A stretch of DNA of 64,000 nt, from NCBI RefSeq assembly GCF_002591895.1, contig NZ_NISX01000006.1:124001-188000 (forward strand). Direction: 5' to 3'. The notes beneath the pieces are model-generated. The model searched no databases and was not told the origin of the DNA. It saw nothing but the letters and a program-made list of their open reading frames with translations. The stretch comes from Lacimicrobium alkaliphilum (GTDB lineage Bacteria; Pseudomonadota; Gammaproteobacteria; Enterobacterales; Alteromonadaceae). A program made the translations under genes and the position numbers. Shown here one piece after another: positions 36,971 through 47,932 of the stretch (within the stretch, counting starts at the first letter, position 1; the number at the start of each line of letters is the position of its first letter).

Positions 36971-37221
36971 GCATGTTCAGGGATAGCTGTAGGCGGATAC
37001 AGCGCAGAAGTATACTCGACCCACTAATCCTGTGTCCGGACTCTGCTGCTTTTACTCTATATGACACTTTGCCTTTGTTCGTCCCGCTTCGCCTGCACGA
37101 CAGCGATTCTGTCACGCAGTGAAGTTTGTGTTCCAATGAGGAATGTCGGTTCATTGCTCAGGGTTGCCTGTCAGTTTATTTAGAAACTTGTGAGGGGCAT
37201 TGTCAGAGCGGTTTAACTCTA

Positions 37222-37462
37222 TTGGCCCGATAAATTTCGCCCTGCATAATAGTGTTTTTCTCTGCGTACTTTGCGCCTCAGCGAGATCAAACGGATAAAA
37301 GCTTAAGATCTCGCAGAGCCGCTGAGATGCAAAGGACGGTCATAGCACGGATGTAGGGGCGAATTGATTCGACTAACAAAGACGGGTTTAACGCCATATG
37401 CCCAATAAATTGGGCCCTACATGATATTGCTTTTCTCCGCGAGCTCTGCGCCTCCGCGGTAA
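37222..37462. repeat. REP pair and CTCTGCG-type intergenic repeats
   Basis: In the 497-base gap between the solute-binding gene and ndh, a degenerate REP (GGCCCGATAAATTTCGCCCT) lies at 37222-37241. An inverted pair of GTAG-REPs spans 37353-37420: a left head GTAGGGGCGAATTGATTCGAC-like unit and a right GCCCAATAAATTGGGCCCTAC-like unit. Between them and after them lie CTCTGCG/GCGAGAT repeats (37254-37337 and 37433-37462). Upstream of 37222 I see no gene; the first 250 bases are unexplained. Confidence 0.7.
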
Positions 37463-37467
37463 AAAAC

Positions 37468-38757
37468 CTAATGCAGTTTTAACTTCGGTCTTACTGCGCG
37501 ATTGATTTTTTCTACCATCATCAGCAGCATTCCTTTGACCCACCCATGGATGGCGATCTGGTGCATTCTGTATAAAGACATATATACAAATCGCGCAATG
37601 CGCCCTTCGATAAACATACTATCGCCGGTCAGGTTTCCCATCAGATTCCCGACAGTGCTGTAACGACTGAGGTTGACCAGTGAACCATGGTCTTTGTAGA
37701 CAAATGGTTTCAGGGGTTTATTAGCGCGACTTCTGAGGATATTGGTGGCCACCAGTGACGCCATCTGATGAGCAGACTGCGCTCTTGGGGGGACCCAACT
37801 GCCATCCGCTTGTTCAAAACCACAGCAGTCGCCGATAACATAAATATCTTCCGTGCCTTTGGCTTTAAGCTCAGGGGTAACGACAATTTGCTGCATACGA
37901 TTCAACTCAAAGCATTGCTGATCTTTAATATAGTCAGGCACTTTGACGCCTGCTGCCCACACCATCATCGTGGCTTCAACAAACCCATTCTGGGCGGTTT
38001 CAAAGCCCTGTTTATTAGCAGCGTTAACACGGGTATTTTCCAGCACTTCAACGCCCAGAGCCTTGAGCTCATGACGTACCGCATCGGTTATGCGTTTGGG
38101 CAGAGCGGGCAGGATACCGGGACCGGCTTCCAGTAAGTGAATTTTAAGCTTACTGGCGCTCATCTGAGACATTCCATAGCGTTTCGCCAGCGTGGCCACA
38201 TGATAGAGCTCAGCTGCCAGCTCCACTCCGGTTGCGCCGCCACCGACGATGGCAATGTTAAGTGTGGCATCATCATCGCGCTGATTAAAACGAACGAAGT
38301 GATTCATCAATGCACGATGAAATTTTAGTGCCTGGTGGGCAGAGTCGAGAGAATAGCAGTACTCGCTGACGCCGGGCGTATTAAAATCATTGGATACACT
38401 GCCAATGGCCAGAACCAGAGTATCGTAACTTAACTGGCGTTCAGCGATGAGTAACTCCTGATTATCATCATATATGGCAGCAAGGGTGAGCTGTTTTTTA
38501 TCTGCATCAAGAGCGACAAATTCACCGTGCTGAAACTGATACCCGTGTCTGGCTGCATGAGCACTGTAAATCACGCCATCAGTACCGGTATCCAGCGAGC
38601 CGCTTGCCACTTCATGTAACAGTGGCTTCCAGATATGATTGGTGTTTTTATCTACCAGGGTAATCTGTGCCTTTTTTGATTTGCCCAGTTTATGTCCCAG
38701 ACGAGTGGCCAGCTCCAGTCCTCCGGCGCCTCCTCCTACAATCAGGATATGTTGCAT
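37468..38757 (-). CDS. ndh: Type II NADH dehydrogenase
   Basis: A 429-residue FAD-dependent oxidoreductase that passes electrons from NADH to quinone without pumping protons. The N-terminal FAD dinucleotide fold is seen as ILIVGGGAGGLELATRLG; the NADH fold as IAIVGGGATGVELAAELY; and DIYVIGDCCGF near the C-terminal third is the flavin-site aspartate motif. The C-terminus is basic and amphipathic (VKGMLLMMVEKINRAVRPKLK), as needed for membrane association. It is a single-gene unit flanked by repeat-rich gaps. Confidence 0.92.
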   Translation of the reverse strand: MQHILIVGGGAGGLELATRLGHKLGKSKKAQITLVDKNTNHIWKPLLHEVASGSLDTGTDGVIYSAHAARHGYQFQHGEFVALDADKKQLTLAAIYDDNQELLIAERQLSYDTLVLAIGSVSNDFNTPGVSEYCYSLDSAHQALKFHRALMNHFVRFNQRDDDATLNIAIVGGGATGVELAAELYHVATLAKRYGMSQMSASKLKIHLLEAGPGILPALPKRITDAVRHELKALGVEVLENTRVNAANKQGFETAQNGFVEATMMVWAAGVKVPDYIKDQQCFELNRMQQIVVTPELKAKGTEDIYVIGDCCGFEQADGSWVPPRAQSAHQMASLVATNILRSRANKPLKPFVYKDHGSLVNLSRYSTVGNLMGNLTGDSMFIEGRIARFVYMSLYRMHQIAIHGWVKGMLLMMVEKINRAVRPKLKLH

Positions 38758-38940
38758 AGTTTATTGACTCCGAGATTAGAATGCTGCTCCGTTCTACCAT
38801 TGGTACTAAGCCTTAATTAATTTTTGTGGGTGGCTTTAGGAATAGCCTTATCATACGCCTTAGTGGCGCAGGGAGGGATCTGAAAATTGTAATCTGAAGT
38901 TTAAAAAAACTAATGAGGGTATTGCCGGGCCAAACCCGAA

Positions 38941-39221
38941 TTGGCTCCAGGCGATTCTATTACCACGAATCTTGGAGGCATAGAACACAGAGGTTCTAAA
39001 GGTTTAAAGGGTAAATACCTCTGCGATCCCCGCGCCCCTGCGAGATCACAGGCTTTTTACTTGTTGATCTCGCTGAGGCGCAAAGGCGCAGAGAACACGG
39101 AGATAGCACTATCAACATTGTGCAATCAAAGGCGTTGGGTTTCCGCCAAAAGTATGCGGAAATGACCGCCGGTCATGGAGGGGTGTTGATTAGCTTTCAG
39201 TTGTCAGTGACAGCTAAGCCA
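38941..39221. repeat. CTCTGCG-type repeat patch between ndh and small orphan gene
   Basis: Within the 490-base gap 38758-39248, an inverted pair at 39017-39101 is built on CTCTGCG...GCGAGATCA and GATCTCGCTGAGGCGCAAAG, homologous to the patch at 11341. It is followed by GAACACGGAGA and a TTTCAGTTGTCAGTGACAGC segment like those near 11290 and 51005. No protein-coding feature is seen. Confidence 0.7.
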
Positions 39222-39248
39222 GACTCCAGTCGTGCAGATACAGTGCTT

Positions 39249-39422
39249 TTACTCTGATTGCATAATGGCAGCGATTTCCTGCTCCATCACTTTAGCAGCC
39301 TGTTGTCTGGCCAGTTCAAGAAAGGGCGAACCCTGCGACCAGACCGCCTCGGCGGCTTCCTGATTGCGTTTAAATTTATTCTCAATGTCTTTAAAGGCAA
39401 CGATCATCTGTTCTTCGGTCAT
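39249..39422 (-). CDS. 57-residue hypothetical protein downstream of thiH
   Basis: A short helical protein beginning MTEEQMIVAFKDIENKFKRN and ending EQEIAAIMQSE. AGGAG lies seven bases before the ATG, and the composition (charged, with a WSQGSPFLELARQQAAKV stretch) looks like a real small protein. It follows the thiamine operon in the same direction, 52 bases after thiH, and may be its last member. I do not recognise a family. Too short for most automated gene calls. Confidence 0.65.
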   Translation of the reverse strand: MTEEQMIVAFKDIENKFKRNQEAAEAVWSQGSPFLELARQQAAKVMEQEIAAIMQSE

Positions 39423-39473
39423 ATATCACTCCTGTTTGCCGGTGAATCTTCAGTGTAGATGATGGTTGTGCTT

Positions 39474-40586
39474 TTATCGGCTAAAACCCGGGTGCCAGTC
39501 TGTCCATACAGGTTGCAGGCCTTTGGCTCTGACCACCTCAGCCATGGTCGCGGGGCTGCGGTTATCATCGATCTCAAATTGTTCCAGAGCCTGGTCTTCA
39601 CTGGCATAGCCTCCGGGCTGAGTGCGTGAACCGGCGCTGATGCTGGTGATGCCCAGTGGCAGCAGATGATCCCGTAAAAAGGGTGATTCGCGGGTGGAAA
39701 GACTGAGTTCCAGTTCACTGTCGAGAATTCGCCAGGCACAGAGCAGTTGCACCAGTTGCTTGTCCGACATCGGCCTGATGTCACTCAGACCTCCGGCGCA
39801 GGGCCGCAATCTGGGAAATGACAGAGAGTAACGGGTGCGCCAATAGTTTTTTTGCAGATAACGCAGGTGGCAGGCAGTGAAAAAACTGTCAATACGCCAG
39901 TCATCCAGACCGATCAGTGCGCCCAGACCTATCTTGTCGATACCGGCCTTTCCGAGTCTGTCAGGGGTTTGCAGGCGCCAGTTAAAGTCGGTTTTTTTGC
40001 CTTTATGGTGATGCCGGGAATAACTGCTTCTGTTGTAGGTTTCCTGATACACCAGTACCGCATCCAGCCCATAGTTACGTAGCTCAGAGTAGTTCTGCTC
40101 GCTCAATGGCTGCACTTCCATAGCCAGATAACTGAAGTGGCGTTTGATCAGGGGTAAGGCATCGCAAAAGTAATCCATACCCACTTTGGACTCATGCTCA
40201 CCGGTTACCAATAGTACCGAATCAAACCCCATGGCTTTAATAGCCAGGCATTCCTGCTCAATCTCATCTGTTGTCAGGGTTTTGCGTCTGAGTTTATTGC
40301 TCATCGAGAAGCCACAGTAGCTACAATCGTTAGCGCACAGGTTAGACAGATACAAGGGCACAAAAAACTGCATAGTATGGCCAAATCGTTGTCGGGTGAG
40401 CGCATAGGCCCGCTGCGCCATCACTTCCAGATAAGGCTCTGCGGCGGGTGACAGCAGTGCCATAAAATCATCAGTTTGTGGGCGCGGCGCACTCAGTGCA
40501 CGCTCTACATCGGTCGCGTTGCAACTGTACAGGCCCATGCGAACCTCTTCCCAGTCATACTTTTCAAACTCTGACACAAAGCTCAC
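39474..40586 (-). CDS. thiH: 2-iminoacetate synthase ThiH (radical SAM)
   Basis: A 370-residue radical SAM enzyme that cleaves tyrosine to 2-iminoacetate (dehydroglycine) for the thiazole ring. The iron-sulfur motif C-x3-C-x2-C is Cys84, Cys88, Cys91 in [12 protein letters not shown]. The rest contains the expected [18 protein letters not shown] and [13 protein letters not shown] segments. It overlaps thiG by four bases and is the last thi gene. Its use instead of ThiO indicates tyrosine rather than glycine as the source of dehydroglycine, which favours anaerobic or microaerobic tolerance. Confidence 0.96.
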   Translation of the reverse strand: MSFVSEFEKYDWEEVRMGLYSCNATDVERALSAPRPQTDDFMALLSPAAEPYLEVMAQRAYALTRQRFGHTMQFFVPLYLSNLCANDCSYCGFSMSNKLRRKTLTTDEIEQECLAIKAMGFDSVLLVTGEHESKVGMDYFCDALPLIKRHFSYLAMEVQPLSEQNYSELRNYGLDAVLVYQETYNRSSYSRHHHKGKKTDFNWRLQTPDRLGKAGIDKIGLGALIGLDDWRIDSFFTACHLRYLQKNYWRTRYSLSFPRLRPCAGGLSDIRPMSDKQLVQLLCAWRILDSELELSLSTRESPFLRDHLLPLGITSISAGSRTQPGGYASEDQALEQFEIDDNRSPATMAEVVRAKGLQPVWTDWHPGFSR

Positions 40587-41347
40587 AGTGCCTCCGTAAA
40601 GGCAGTGAGGGGGCTGGAGGCCTGAGCCTGCCCTGGCCCGGCTACGCCTGCCTCAAAGGCCATGCGCCCGGCTTGTACTGCCAGCTTAAAAGCTCTGGCC
40701 ATAGCAACCGGATCAGTAGAACTGGCGATGGCAGTATTAATCAGCACTGCGTCTACGCCCATTTCCATGGCTTCAGCGGCCTGACTGGGGGCGCCTATAC
40801 CGGCATCGACGATAACCGGCACCTGAGCCTGTTCTAAAATAATCTGCAAAAAGGTTTTGGTTTGCAGGCCCTGCCTGGACCCAATTGGTGCGCCCAGCGG
40901 CATGACCGCAGCGCAGCCAACCTCCTGCAAGCGCAGGCATAGTAGCGGATCGGCGCCGCAGTATGGGAGTACGACAAAGCCCTCTTTTACTAACGTTTCG
41001 GCGGCTTTAAGGGTTTCCAGCGGATCCGGTAACAGGTAGCGCTGATCGGGATGGATCTCCAGTTTCAGCCAGTTGGTGTCAAGGGCTTCGCGGGCCAGCC
41101 GCGCTGCAAAAATGGCTTCCTCGGCGGTTTTGGCTCCCGAGGTATTTGGTAGCAGGTCTACGCCCAGTTTGCGCAACGGGCTGAGCAAATCATCCCGGCC
41201 CTGATGCAGATCCAGTCGCTTCAGAGCAAGAGTAACCAGCTGTGTACTGCTGGCGTCCAGGGCATTGAGCATGGTTTCGGCACGACTGAATTTGCCGGTA
41301 CCGGTCAGCAGTCTGGAGGTGAACTCCCGTTCGGCAATTTTCAGCAT
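40583..41347 (-). CDS. thiG: Thiazole synthase ThiG
   Basis: A 254-residue TIM-barrel enzyme that builds the thiazole phosphate from deoxyxylulose phosphate, dehydroglycine and the ThiS thiocarboxylate. Catalytic Lys is in WLKLEIHPD near residue 95; the phosphate-binding part is [21 protein letters not shown] and VLINTAIA. Two adjacent ATG codons (41350 and 41347) are possible; the second has the better distance to GGAGG. The thiS stop TAA shares a base with the first ATG. Confidence 0.95.
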   Translation of the reverse strand: MLKIAEREFTSRLLTGTGKFSRAETMLNALDASSTQLVTLALKRLDLHQGRDDLLSPLRKLGVDLLPNTSGAKTAEEAIFAARLAREALDTNWLKLEIHPDQRYLLPDPLETLKAAETLVKEGFVVLPYCGADPLLCLRLQEVGCAAVMPLGAPIGSRQGLQTKTFLQIILEQAQVPVIVDAGIGAPSQAAEAMEMGVDAVLINTAIASSTDPVAMARAFKLAVQAGRMAFEAGVAGPGQAQASSPLTAFTEAL

Positions 41348-41349
41348 CA

Positions 41350-41550
41350 TTATCCTCCTGCAACCACGGTGAACAGGCTGATGCGATCCTCAGGCTGCAG
41401 TTCTGTTTGTTCCCACAGACTTTTATTTACCACCTGTTGGTTCACTGCCACTGCGATCCCATTGTTGTCAGGGTAGTGTTGCCGGATCAGTGCCGCTAAG
41501 GTCACCGGTGCGCTGAGCTGTATGCTGTGATCATTGAGTGTCAGTTGCAT
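41350..41550 (-). CDS. thiS: Sulfur carrier protein ThiS
   Basis: A 66-residue ubiquitin-fold carrier ending in the required Gly-Gly (FTVVAGG), which ThiF adenylates and which carries sulfur as thiocarboxylate to ThiG. The ATG at 41550 is used because GGAGA lies about six bases upstream and because the TAATG overlap with thiF supports coupling. The extra eight upstream codons of the open frame have no ribosome site. Confidence 0.93.
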   Translation of the reverse strand: MQLTLNDHSIQLSAPVTLAALIRQHYPDNNGIAVAVNQQVVNKSLWEQTELQPEDRISLFTVVAGG

Positions 41551-42296
41551 TATCTGTCTCCACATATTTGGCATTGGGGGGTTCTGGGAAGGGCATAGTG
41601 CTGCCAGCTGTGTTTCAGGCCATCAAAAAGATGCAGTGTGCCCCAGGGCACCGAACCTGTGTTTGCCAGGTATTTGATGCCTTCCAGTGCCTGCATCAGG
41701 CCCATCATTGCTACCACCGGGCCAATGACACCAGCATGCTGGCAGCCTTGTGGTGGCGCCTGTTCTGGCTCATACAAACATCTGTAGCAGCCGTGGTCGT
41801 GGGCTGGATTCAGGGCCAGGAACTGTCCGGAAAACCCCATGGCGGCGCCGATTATAAGGGCAGTGGAATGGGCATAGCAGGCTGCATTGATGGCCTGTCT
41901 GCTGGCCATATTGTCGCTGCAATCCAACACCAGGTCGGCTTTGCTGACCTGTTCGTACAGACCTTCTCCCCTGAGGTATTCTGTTATCGGCAGAATGTCG
42001 ATATGGGGATTTTGCGCCGCAAGTCGCCGCGCTGACAGCTGTGCTTTCAACTGGCCGCTGTGCTGGGAGCTATACAGAGGCTGACGGGGCAGATTACTCG
42101 GCGACAGGCGATCACCATCGGCCAGGAGCAGTTTGCCAATACCGGCTCCAGTTAGGTATTGGGCCGCAGCGCAGCCGAGACCACCAAGGCCGACAATAAG
42201 GACACAGGCTTGCTTAAGCCTGTGTTGTCCTATTTCTTCGACTTCCGGCAACAGGATCTGTCGGCTGTAATGGATCATCTCCGCATCACTGAGCAT
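41550..42296 (-). CDS. thiF: ThiS adenylyltransferase ThiF
   Basis: A 248-residue E1-like enzyme. The nucleotide loop GLGGLGC is at residues 36-42; the catalytic-site region includes DCSDNMASRQAINAACY; two Cys-x2-Cys pairs (CYRC and CQIC) form the zinc site. It overlaps the thiDE gene by 11 bases and ends within the thiS start. MoeB of molybdopterin synthesis is a close relative, but the operon position and length indicate ThiF. Confidence 0.93.
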   Translation of the reverse strand: MLSDAEMIHYSRQILLPEVEEIGQHRLKQACVLIVGLGGLGCAAAQYLTGAGIGKLLLADGDRLSPSNLPRQPLYSSQHSGQLKAQLSARRLAAQNPHIDILPITEYLRGEGLYEQVSKADLVLDCSDNMASRQAINAACYAHSTALIIGAAMGFSGQFLALNPAHDHGCYRCLYEPEQAPPQGCQHAGVIGPVVAMMGLMQALEGIKYLANTGSVPWGTLHLFDGLKHSWQHYALPRTPQCQICGDR

Positions 42297-43773
42297 AATA
42301 ACGCTCCATTTTCTCCATTAACCCTTTAGCCACCTGTTGCGGGTTTTCGGCCGCCGTAATCGCGCTGACCATGGCGATGCCATCAACACCGCAAGCCAGC
42401 ACCTTATCCACTCTTGATTGTGAGATGCCGCCGATGGCCACCGTTGGAATGGATTGCTGTAGTACCTGGTAGGCTTTAAGACGCGCCAGTCCTTGTGGGC
42501 TGGAAGGCATGTCTTTAGTGCGGGTGGCGAATATGTGCCCCAGTGCAATGTAGGATGGACACAGCCGTATCGCCCTGAGTAACTCGGCGTATCCATGAGT
42601 GGATATGCCAAGCGCCAGTCCTGCCTGTTGAATTGCGTTCAGGTCGGCGTCATAAAGATCCTCCTGACCCAGATGCACGCCAAATGCGCCGTGTTTAATG
42701 GCAAGCTGCCAGTGGTCGTTGATAAAGAGCCTGGCCTGATGATGATTGGCTAGTGCGACTGCCTGTTGAATCGCCGCCTCTGCCTCTTCATCCGGGGGCC
42801 GCTTGAGGCGCAATTGCAATGTGGTTATTCCCCATTGCAGACATTGCTGCACCCATTCGACGGTGTCTACCACGGGATATAATCCCAGCCTGCGACTAGT
42901 AAGGGTAGCGAACCCCCGTACCGCAGGAGTAGGCTCAGGGTTTAGCTGGTACGTGGGGAAGTCAGCCAGCTTCTCCGGCCAGCCCAGATGAGCTACAGGG
43001 CCTGGCCCGCGGCCAACCGCAGCGGCTGACTTCAGCCCCTGGTTAATATAAGCACTGGCGATACAGGCGGCATCGGCAAGGGGATAGTCCAGTGCTATTG
43101 CTGTGGCTATGGCACTGGCATAAACGCAACCGGTACCATGGCCGTGGGACGTGGCGATCCTGTCACTGGTAAGCTGCCAGCGCTGCTCCTCGCTGAAGTA
43201 ATAGTCCGTACAGTGCTGCTGTTGCCAGTGCAGATGCCCGCCTTTGATCAATGCCGCAGTCACCCCGCTACTTAATAATGCGTTTGCCGCCTTTTCCATG
43301 TTGTTTTTGTTGTCCGGACGGATATCGGTCAGCCAGTTCAGCTCATCGGCATTGGGGGTGATTAAATCAAGCTGTTGCAATAAGGGAACACAGTCCCGGG
43401 CATTGATATTGCTCAGTTTTGCGCCGCTGCTTGCCTGCACCACAGGATCCCAGATTACAAAAAGAGCGGGTTGTTGTTGCCTTAGCCAGCCAATAAACTC
43501 TGCCAGTAACCGGATTTGCCCGCTATCAGCCAACATGCCAATCTTGACCACCCGGGGCAGCATGTCGCCGGCCAGGCTGTTCAGCTGGCTGCGTAGCATA
43601 TCAACAGACACCGCCTGAATACGGTCAATGCTGTGGGAGTTTTGTGCAGTAATAGCGCTGATCAGGCTACAGCCATGGCCTCCCAGACCATGGACCGTAA
43701 GCAGATCTGCCTGAATACCGGCCCCACCGCCGCTGTCAGAGCCGCCAATACACCAGATTATCGGTTTGCCCAT
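42286..43773 (-). CDS. thiDE: Bifunctional HMP(-P) kinase / thiamine phosphate synthase
   Basis: A 495-residue fusion. The N-terminal ThiD domain (about 1-265) has GGSDSGGGAGIQAD at 10-23, DPVVQASSGAKL and the C-terminal anion-hole region SHGHGTGCVYASAIAT. The C-terminal ThiE domain (about 290-495) has LYPVVDTVEWVQQCL, LQLRLK, FINDHWQLA, GVHLGQED, and ALGHIFATRTK, all matching the thiamine phosphate synthase barrel. So one protein phosphorylates HMP-P and then couples HMP-PP with thiazole phosphate. Start 43773 (MGKPIIWC) has GGAG nine bases upstream; 43782 has it too close. It lies one base after the thiC stop. Confidence 0.94.
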   Translation of the reverse strand: MGKPIIWCIGGSDSGGGAGIQADLLTVHGLGGHGCSLISAITAQNSHSIDRIQAVSVDMLRSQLNSLAGDMLPRVVKIGMLADSGQIRLLAEFIGWLRQQQPALFVIWDPVVQASSGAKLSNINARDCVPLLQQLDLITPNADELNWLTDIRPDNKNNMEKAANALLSSGVTAALIKGGHLHWQQQHCTDYYFSEEQRWQLTSDRIATSHGHGTGCVYASAIATAIALDYPLADAACIASAYINQGLKSAAAVGRGPGPVAHLGWPEKLADFPTYQLNPEPTPAVRGFATLTSRRLGLYPVVDTVEWVQQCLQWGITTLQLRLKRPPDEEAEAAIQQAVALANHHQARLFINDHWQLAIKHGAFGVHLGQEDLYDADLNAIQQAGLALGISTHGYAELLRAIRLCPSYIALGHIFATRTKDMPSSPQGLARLKAYQVLQQSIPTVAIGGISQSRVDKVLACGVDGIAMVSAITAAENPQQVAKGLMEKMERYYAQ

Positions 43774-43774
43774 C

Positions 43775-45745
<1,971 letters not shown>

Positions 45746-45835
45746 TCAGGAGTGTCAGCAAGAACAACGGCCATGCAATGCACAGAATTGCGATTGGCAA
45801 TAGGCCGATGCGCTCTTGTTTCCTACGCAGGTAGT

Positions 45836-46104
45836 AGAGCGCCATAGGGTTTAAAAAACGAACACCAGAGCTGCCTGAAAAAGCCTCTATCAAGGCGTGG
45901 TTGTGCAGGAATAGCGGCACTATTTCAAGCAACCAGAACGAAGAGTGAGGCTTTTTCAGGCGCTCCCTTTAGGGCGAGGCCAAAAAACGTGCATCCGGCG
46001 GCAAATTTTCTTGATTTAGACCCACTAAACCTTCAAAAATTTGCCTTGCCTGCGCGTTTTTTGAACTCTCGCTGGTGTCGTTTATTTAAACCCTATGGCG
46101 CTCT
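45836..46104. repeat. Cloverleaf of nested inverted repeats in the thiC leader
   Basis: The outer arms are a perfect 20-base inverted repeat, AGAGCGCCATAGGGTTTAAA at 45836-45855 and its complement at 46085-46104, extended inward imperfectly to about 45870 and 46066. Inside are two further hairpins: GCCTGAAAAAGCCTC (45873-45887) with GAGGCTTTTTCAGGC (45947-45961), and CAAAAAACG (45981-45989) with CGTTTTTTG (46055-46063), the latter enclosing GGCAAATTTT (46000-46009) with AAAATTTGCC (46036-46045). The right outer arm reaches the 3' edge of the TPP riboswitch. It could be a MITE-like insertion or an elaborate expression platform. No convincing gene lies within. Confidence 0.8.
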
Positions 46105-46179
46105 CGCCTGATCAGGTTCAACGGATCCCGCGTTTGCGGTCTCAGCCCCAGTTGTCTAAATCAACAGGGGCACTCCGAC
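46103..46179 (-). ncRNA. TPP riboswitch of the thiamine operon
   Basis: On the minus strand the conserved elements of the thi box appear in order: GGAGTGCCCC, GGGGCTGAGA, the short P3 CCGCAAACGCGG, and CCGTTGAACCTGATCAGG. The CTGAGA and the TGAACCTGATCAGG blocks are near invariant in TPP riboswitches. Binding of thiamine pyrophosphate would stop expression of thiC-thiDE-thiF-thiS-thiG-thiH. Confidence 0.95.
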
Positions 46180-46194
46180 AAGATGTTGTCTATC

Positions 46195-46224
46195 AGTATA
46201 AGCAGTTTAACCGCTGCAATGCAA
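46195..46224 (-). promoter_or_regulatory. Sigma-70-type promoter of the thiamine operon
   Basis: On the minus strand TTGCAT (46224-46219) and TATACT (46200-46195) are separated by 18 bases. Transcription would start near 46188, about ten bases before the riboswitch. Confidence 0.6.
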
Positions 46225-46243
46225 AGGGCTTTTTGCGCAGGTT

Positions 46244-46460
46244 GTAGATCGGAATTTATTCCGACAGCTAAAAGCTCTCAGCTCAAAACTCATAGTCTCT
46301 GAGACGCCGGGAGCGTGGAGATAAGAAAAATATTACCCTTATATCCTCTGTGGCTCTGCGGTGAAATCTTTTAACCACAAACCACAAACCACAAACCACA
46401 AACCACACGAAAGACATGAAAAGAGCTATTCACCACAGAGACACGGAGGGCACAGAGGTT
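46244..46460. repeat. Mixed repeat patch with REP and AACCACA microsatellite
   Basis: A GTAG-REP at 46244-46265 (palindromic core TCGGAATTTATTCCGA) is followed by AGCTCTCAGCTC-like sequence, a degenerate CTCTGTGGCTCTGCG unit at 46346-46361, five perfect tandem copies of AACCACA at 46373-46407, then CACGAAAGACATGAAAAG and CACCACAGAGACACGGAGG. These last phrases recur near 53318 and 55470. No gene is present in 46225-46491. Confidence 0.75.
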
Positions 46461-46491
46461 TGAGCTGTTCACCGTGAATATAAAGCTATCT

Positions 46492-47757
46492 TCAGTCTTC
46501 AGTCTTCTGTCCTCTACCCATGGCATATTCCAGAGCAGTTTGCAGTAACAGGTTGGCGCCGGTTTCCACATCCTGCCAATGGGTCCATTCATCGGGGGAG
46601 TGACTGATACCGGCAACGCTGGGAACAAAAATCATTCCAGTGGGGGTGATCTTCGCCATGTATTGGGCATCATGCCCCGCACCGCTGGGCATCACTTCAT
46701 AATTCAGGCCCAGTTTCTCTGCCTGATTGCAAAAGCTCTTAATCACCTTGTCGGACATCGCCTGTGGTTCAAGCCAGCTCATTTGTTCAAACTCAAACAT
46801 CAGATTGTGTTTGCGAGCTATAGCTGACAATACGCGGCGACATGAGTCCGCCAGGTTGCGCATGGTCTGTGGGTCGGTATCCCGGCCAACCAGAGTAAAC
46901 TCTGCTTCACCGGGTACAGTGTGTGCGTAACCGGGTTTGAGTTCTACACGGCCTACGGTCAGACGGCTCTTGTCCGATCCATCTTCGTCAATGATGCGGG
47001 GAATTTCATGGGCAAAATCTGCCAGCCCCATAAACGCATCGCTGCGCATATCCATCGGTGCGGTTCCGGCGTGGTTGGCTTCGCCAATTAGTCTGACCAG
47101 CCATTTGTACACGCCGGAAATGGCTTCTACGACGCCGATGGGTTTCTTGATCCGTTCGAGCACAGGGCCCTGTTCGATGTGCAGCTCCAGAAAGGCGTGA
47201 AAGTGTTTCGGATCAACACGGGCATCAAGGGCTTCAAAAGCTTTCAGGCCGGCTCGCTGCATTTCGTCTTTGAGAAAAACATGGGTGGCATCATGAGCAT
47301 TTTCCAGCCAGTGAGGATTCAGCTCACCTACAATCGCCTGTACCCCCATCATGCCACCAAATCGTCCCTCTTCCTCTGCAAAGGCATAAACTTCCAGCGG
47401 GAATTCACATTCCAGGCCGGCATCGCGGATCACCCGCATGCACTCGAGCCCGGCCAGCACGCCCAGCGTACCGTCAAACATGCCACCTGCCGGAACAGAA
47501 TCAATATGCGAACCCATGGCGACCACCGGCCCTGTTTGTCCGGCCTTCATCTTGCCAATAATATTGCCGGCCTGATCCATATGCGCACTGAACCCTTCGT
47601 CCTCAAATTTTTTAATCAGCCAGCGTCGGGCTTCCATGTCAGCTTCGCTGAATCCGAGGCGGAATACGCCTTTGCTTTCAGGGTCATAACCTATATGAGA
47701 GAGTTCCAGCAGATCATTCTGAAGTCTCGTTAGTTGCACGGAAATGTCCTGTTGCAT
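46492..47757 (-). CDS. M20 family amidohydrolase, N-carbamoyl-amino-acid hydrolase / allantoate amidohydrolase type
   Basis: A 421-residue zinc peptidase-like enzyme. Metal ligands are seen as His84 in GSHIDSVPAGG, Asp95 in GMFDGTLGV, and the glutamate pair in AEEEGRFGG near 129; HIEQGPVLE is another family signature. The dimerisation domain carries MTWDQ-like residues around GVYKWLVRLIGEANHAG. This subfamily hydrolyses N-carbamoyl amino acids, ureidopropionate or allantoate to release ammonia and CO2. It is divergent from the symporter/carbamoyltransferase operon, which suggests a shared carbamoyl or ureido substrate. Exact substrate cannot be read from sequence. Confidence 0.88.
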   Translation of the reverse strand: MQQDISVQLTRLQNDLLELSHIGYDPESKGVFRLGFSEADMEARRWLIKKFEDEGFSAHMDQAGNIIGKMKAGQTGPVVAMGSHIDSVPAGGMFDGTLGVLAGLECMRVIRDAGLECEFPLEVYAFAEEEGRFGGMMGVQAIVGELNPHWLENAHDATHVFLKDEMQRAGLKAFEALDARVDPKHFHAFLELHIEQGPVLERIKKPIGVVEAISGVYKWLVRLIGEANHAGTAPMDMRSDAFMGLADFAHEIPRIIDEDGSDKSRLTVGRVELKPGYAHTVPGEAEFTLVGRDTDPQTMRNLADSCRRVLSAIARKHNLMFEFEQMSWLEPQAMSDKVIKSFCNQAEKLGLNYEVMPSGAGHDAQYMAKITPTGMIFVPSVAGISHSPDEWTHWQDVETGANLLLQTALEYAMGRGQKTED

Positions 47758-47932
47758 AAAGCCTCCTGTTTAAAAACTGTGCGGGAGTTCCTGTGATGGT
47801 TGTCGCCCGGGTGATTTTTGTATAGCGTGTTAACAATGTTAGCATGTTATGACAATCCATCCGGATATCTGTTCACACGAGGTAGTTTGGATATTTGAAT
47901 GGGATCATGCACTTATTACAGAGGGGCGCAGC

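Noticed and set aside
37021-37220. Possible small gene in the gap before ndh
   Set aside because: Frames are short, lack ribosome sites and show no protein-like composition; left as unexplained intergenic sequence.
41550-42296. MoeB instead of ThiF
   Set aside because: Position between thiDE and thiS with a one-base overlap to thiS makes a thiamine role far more likely.
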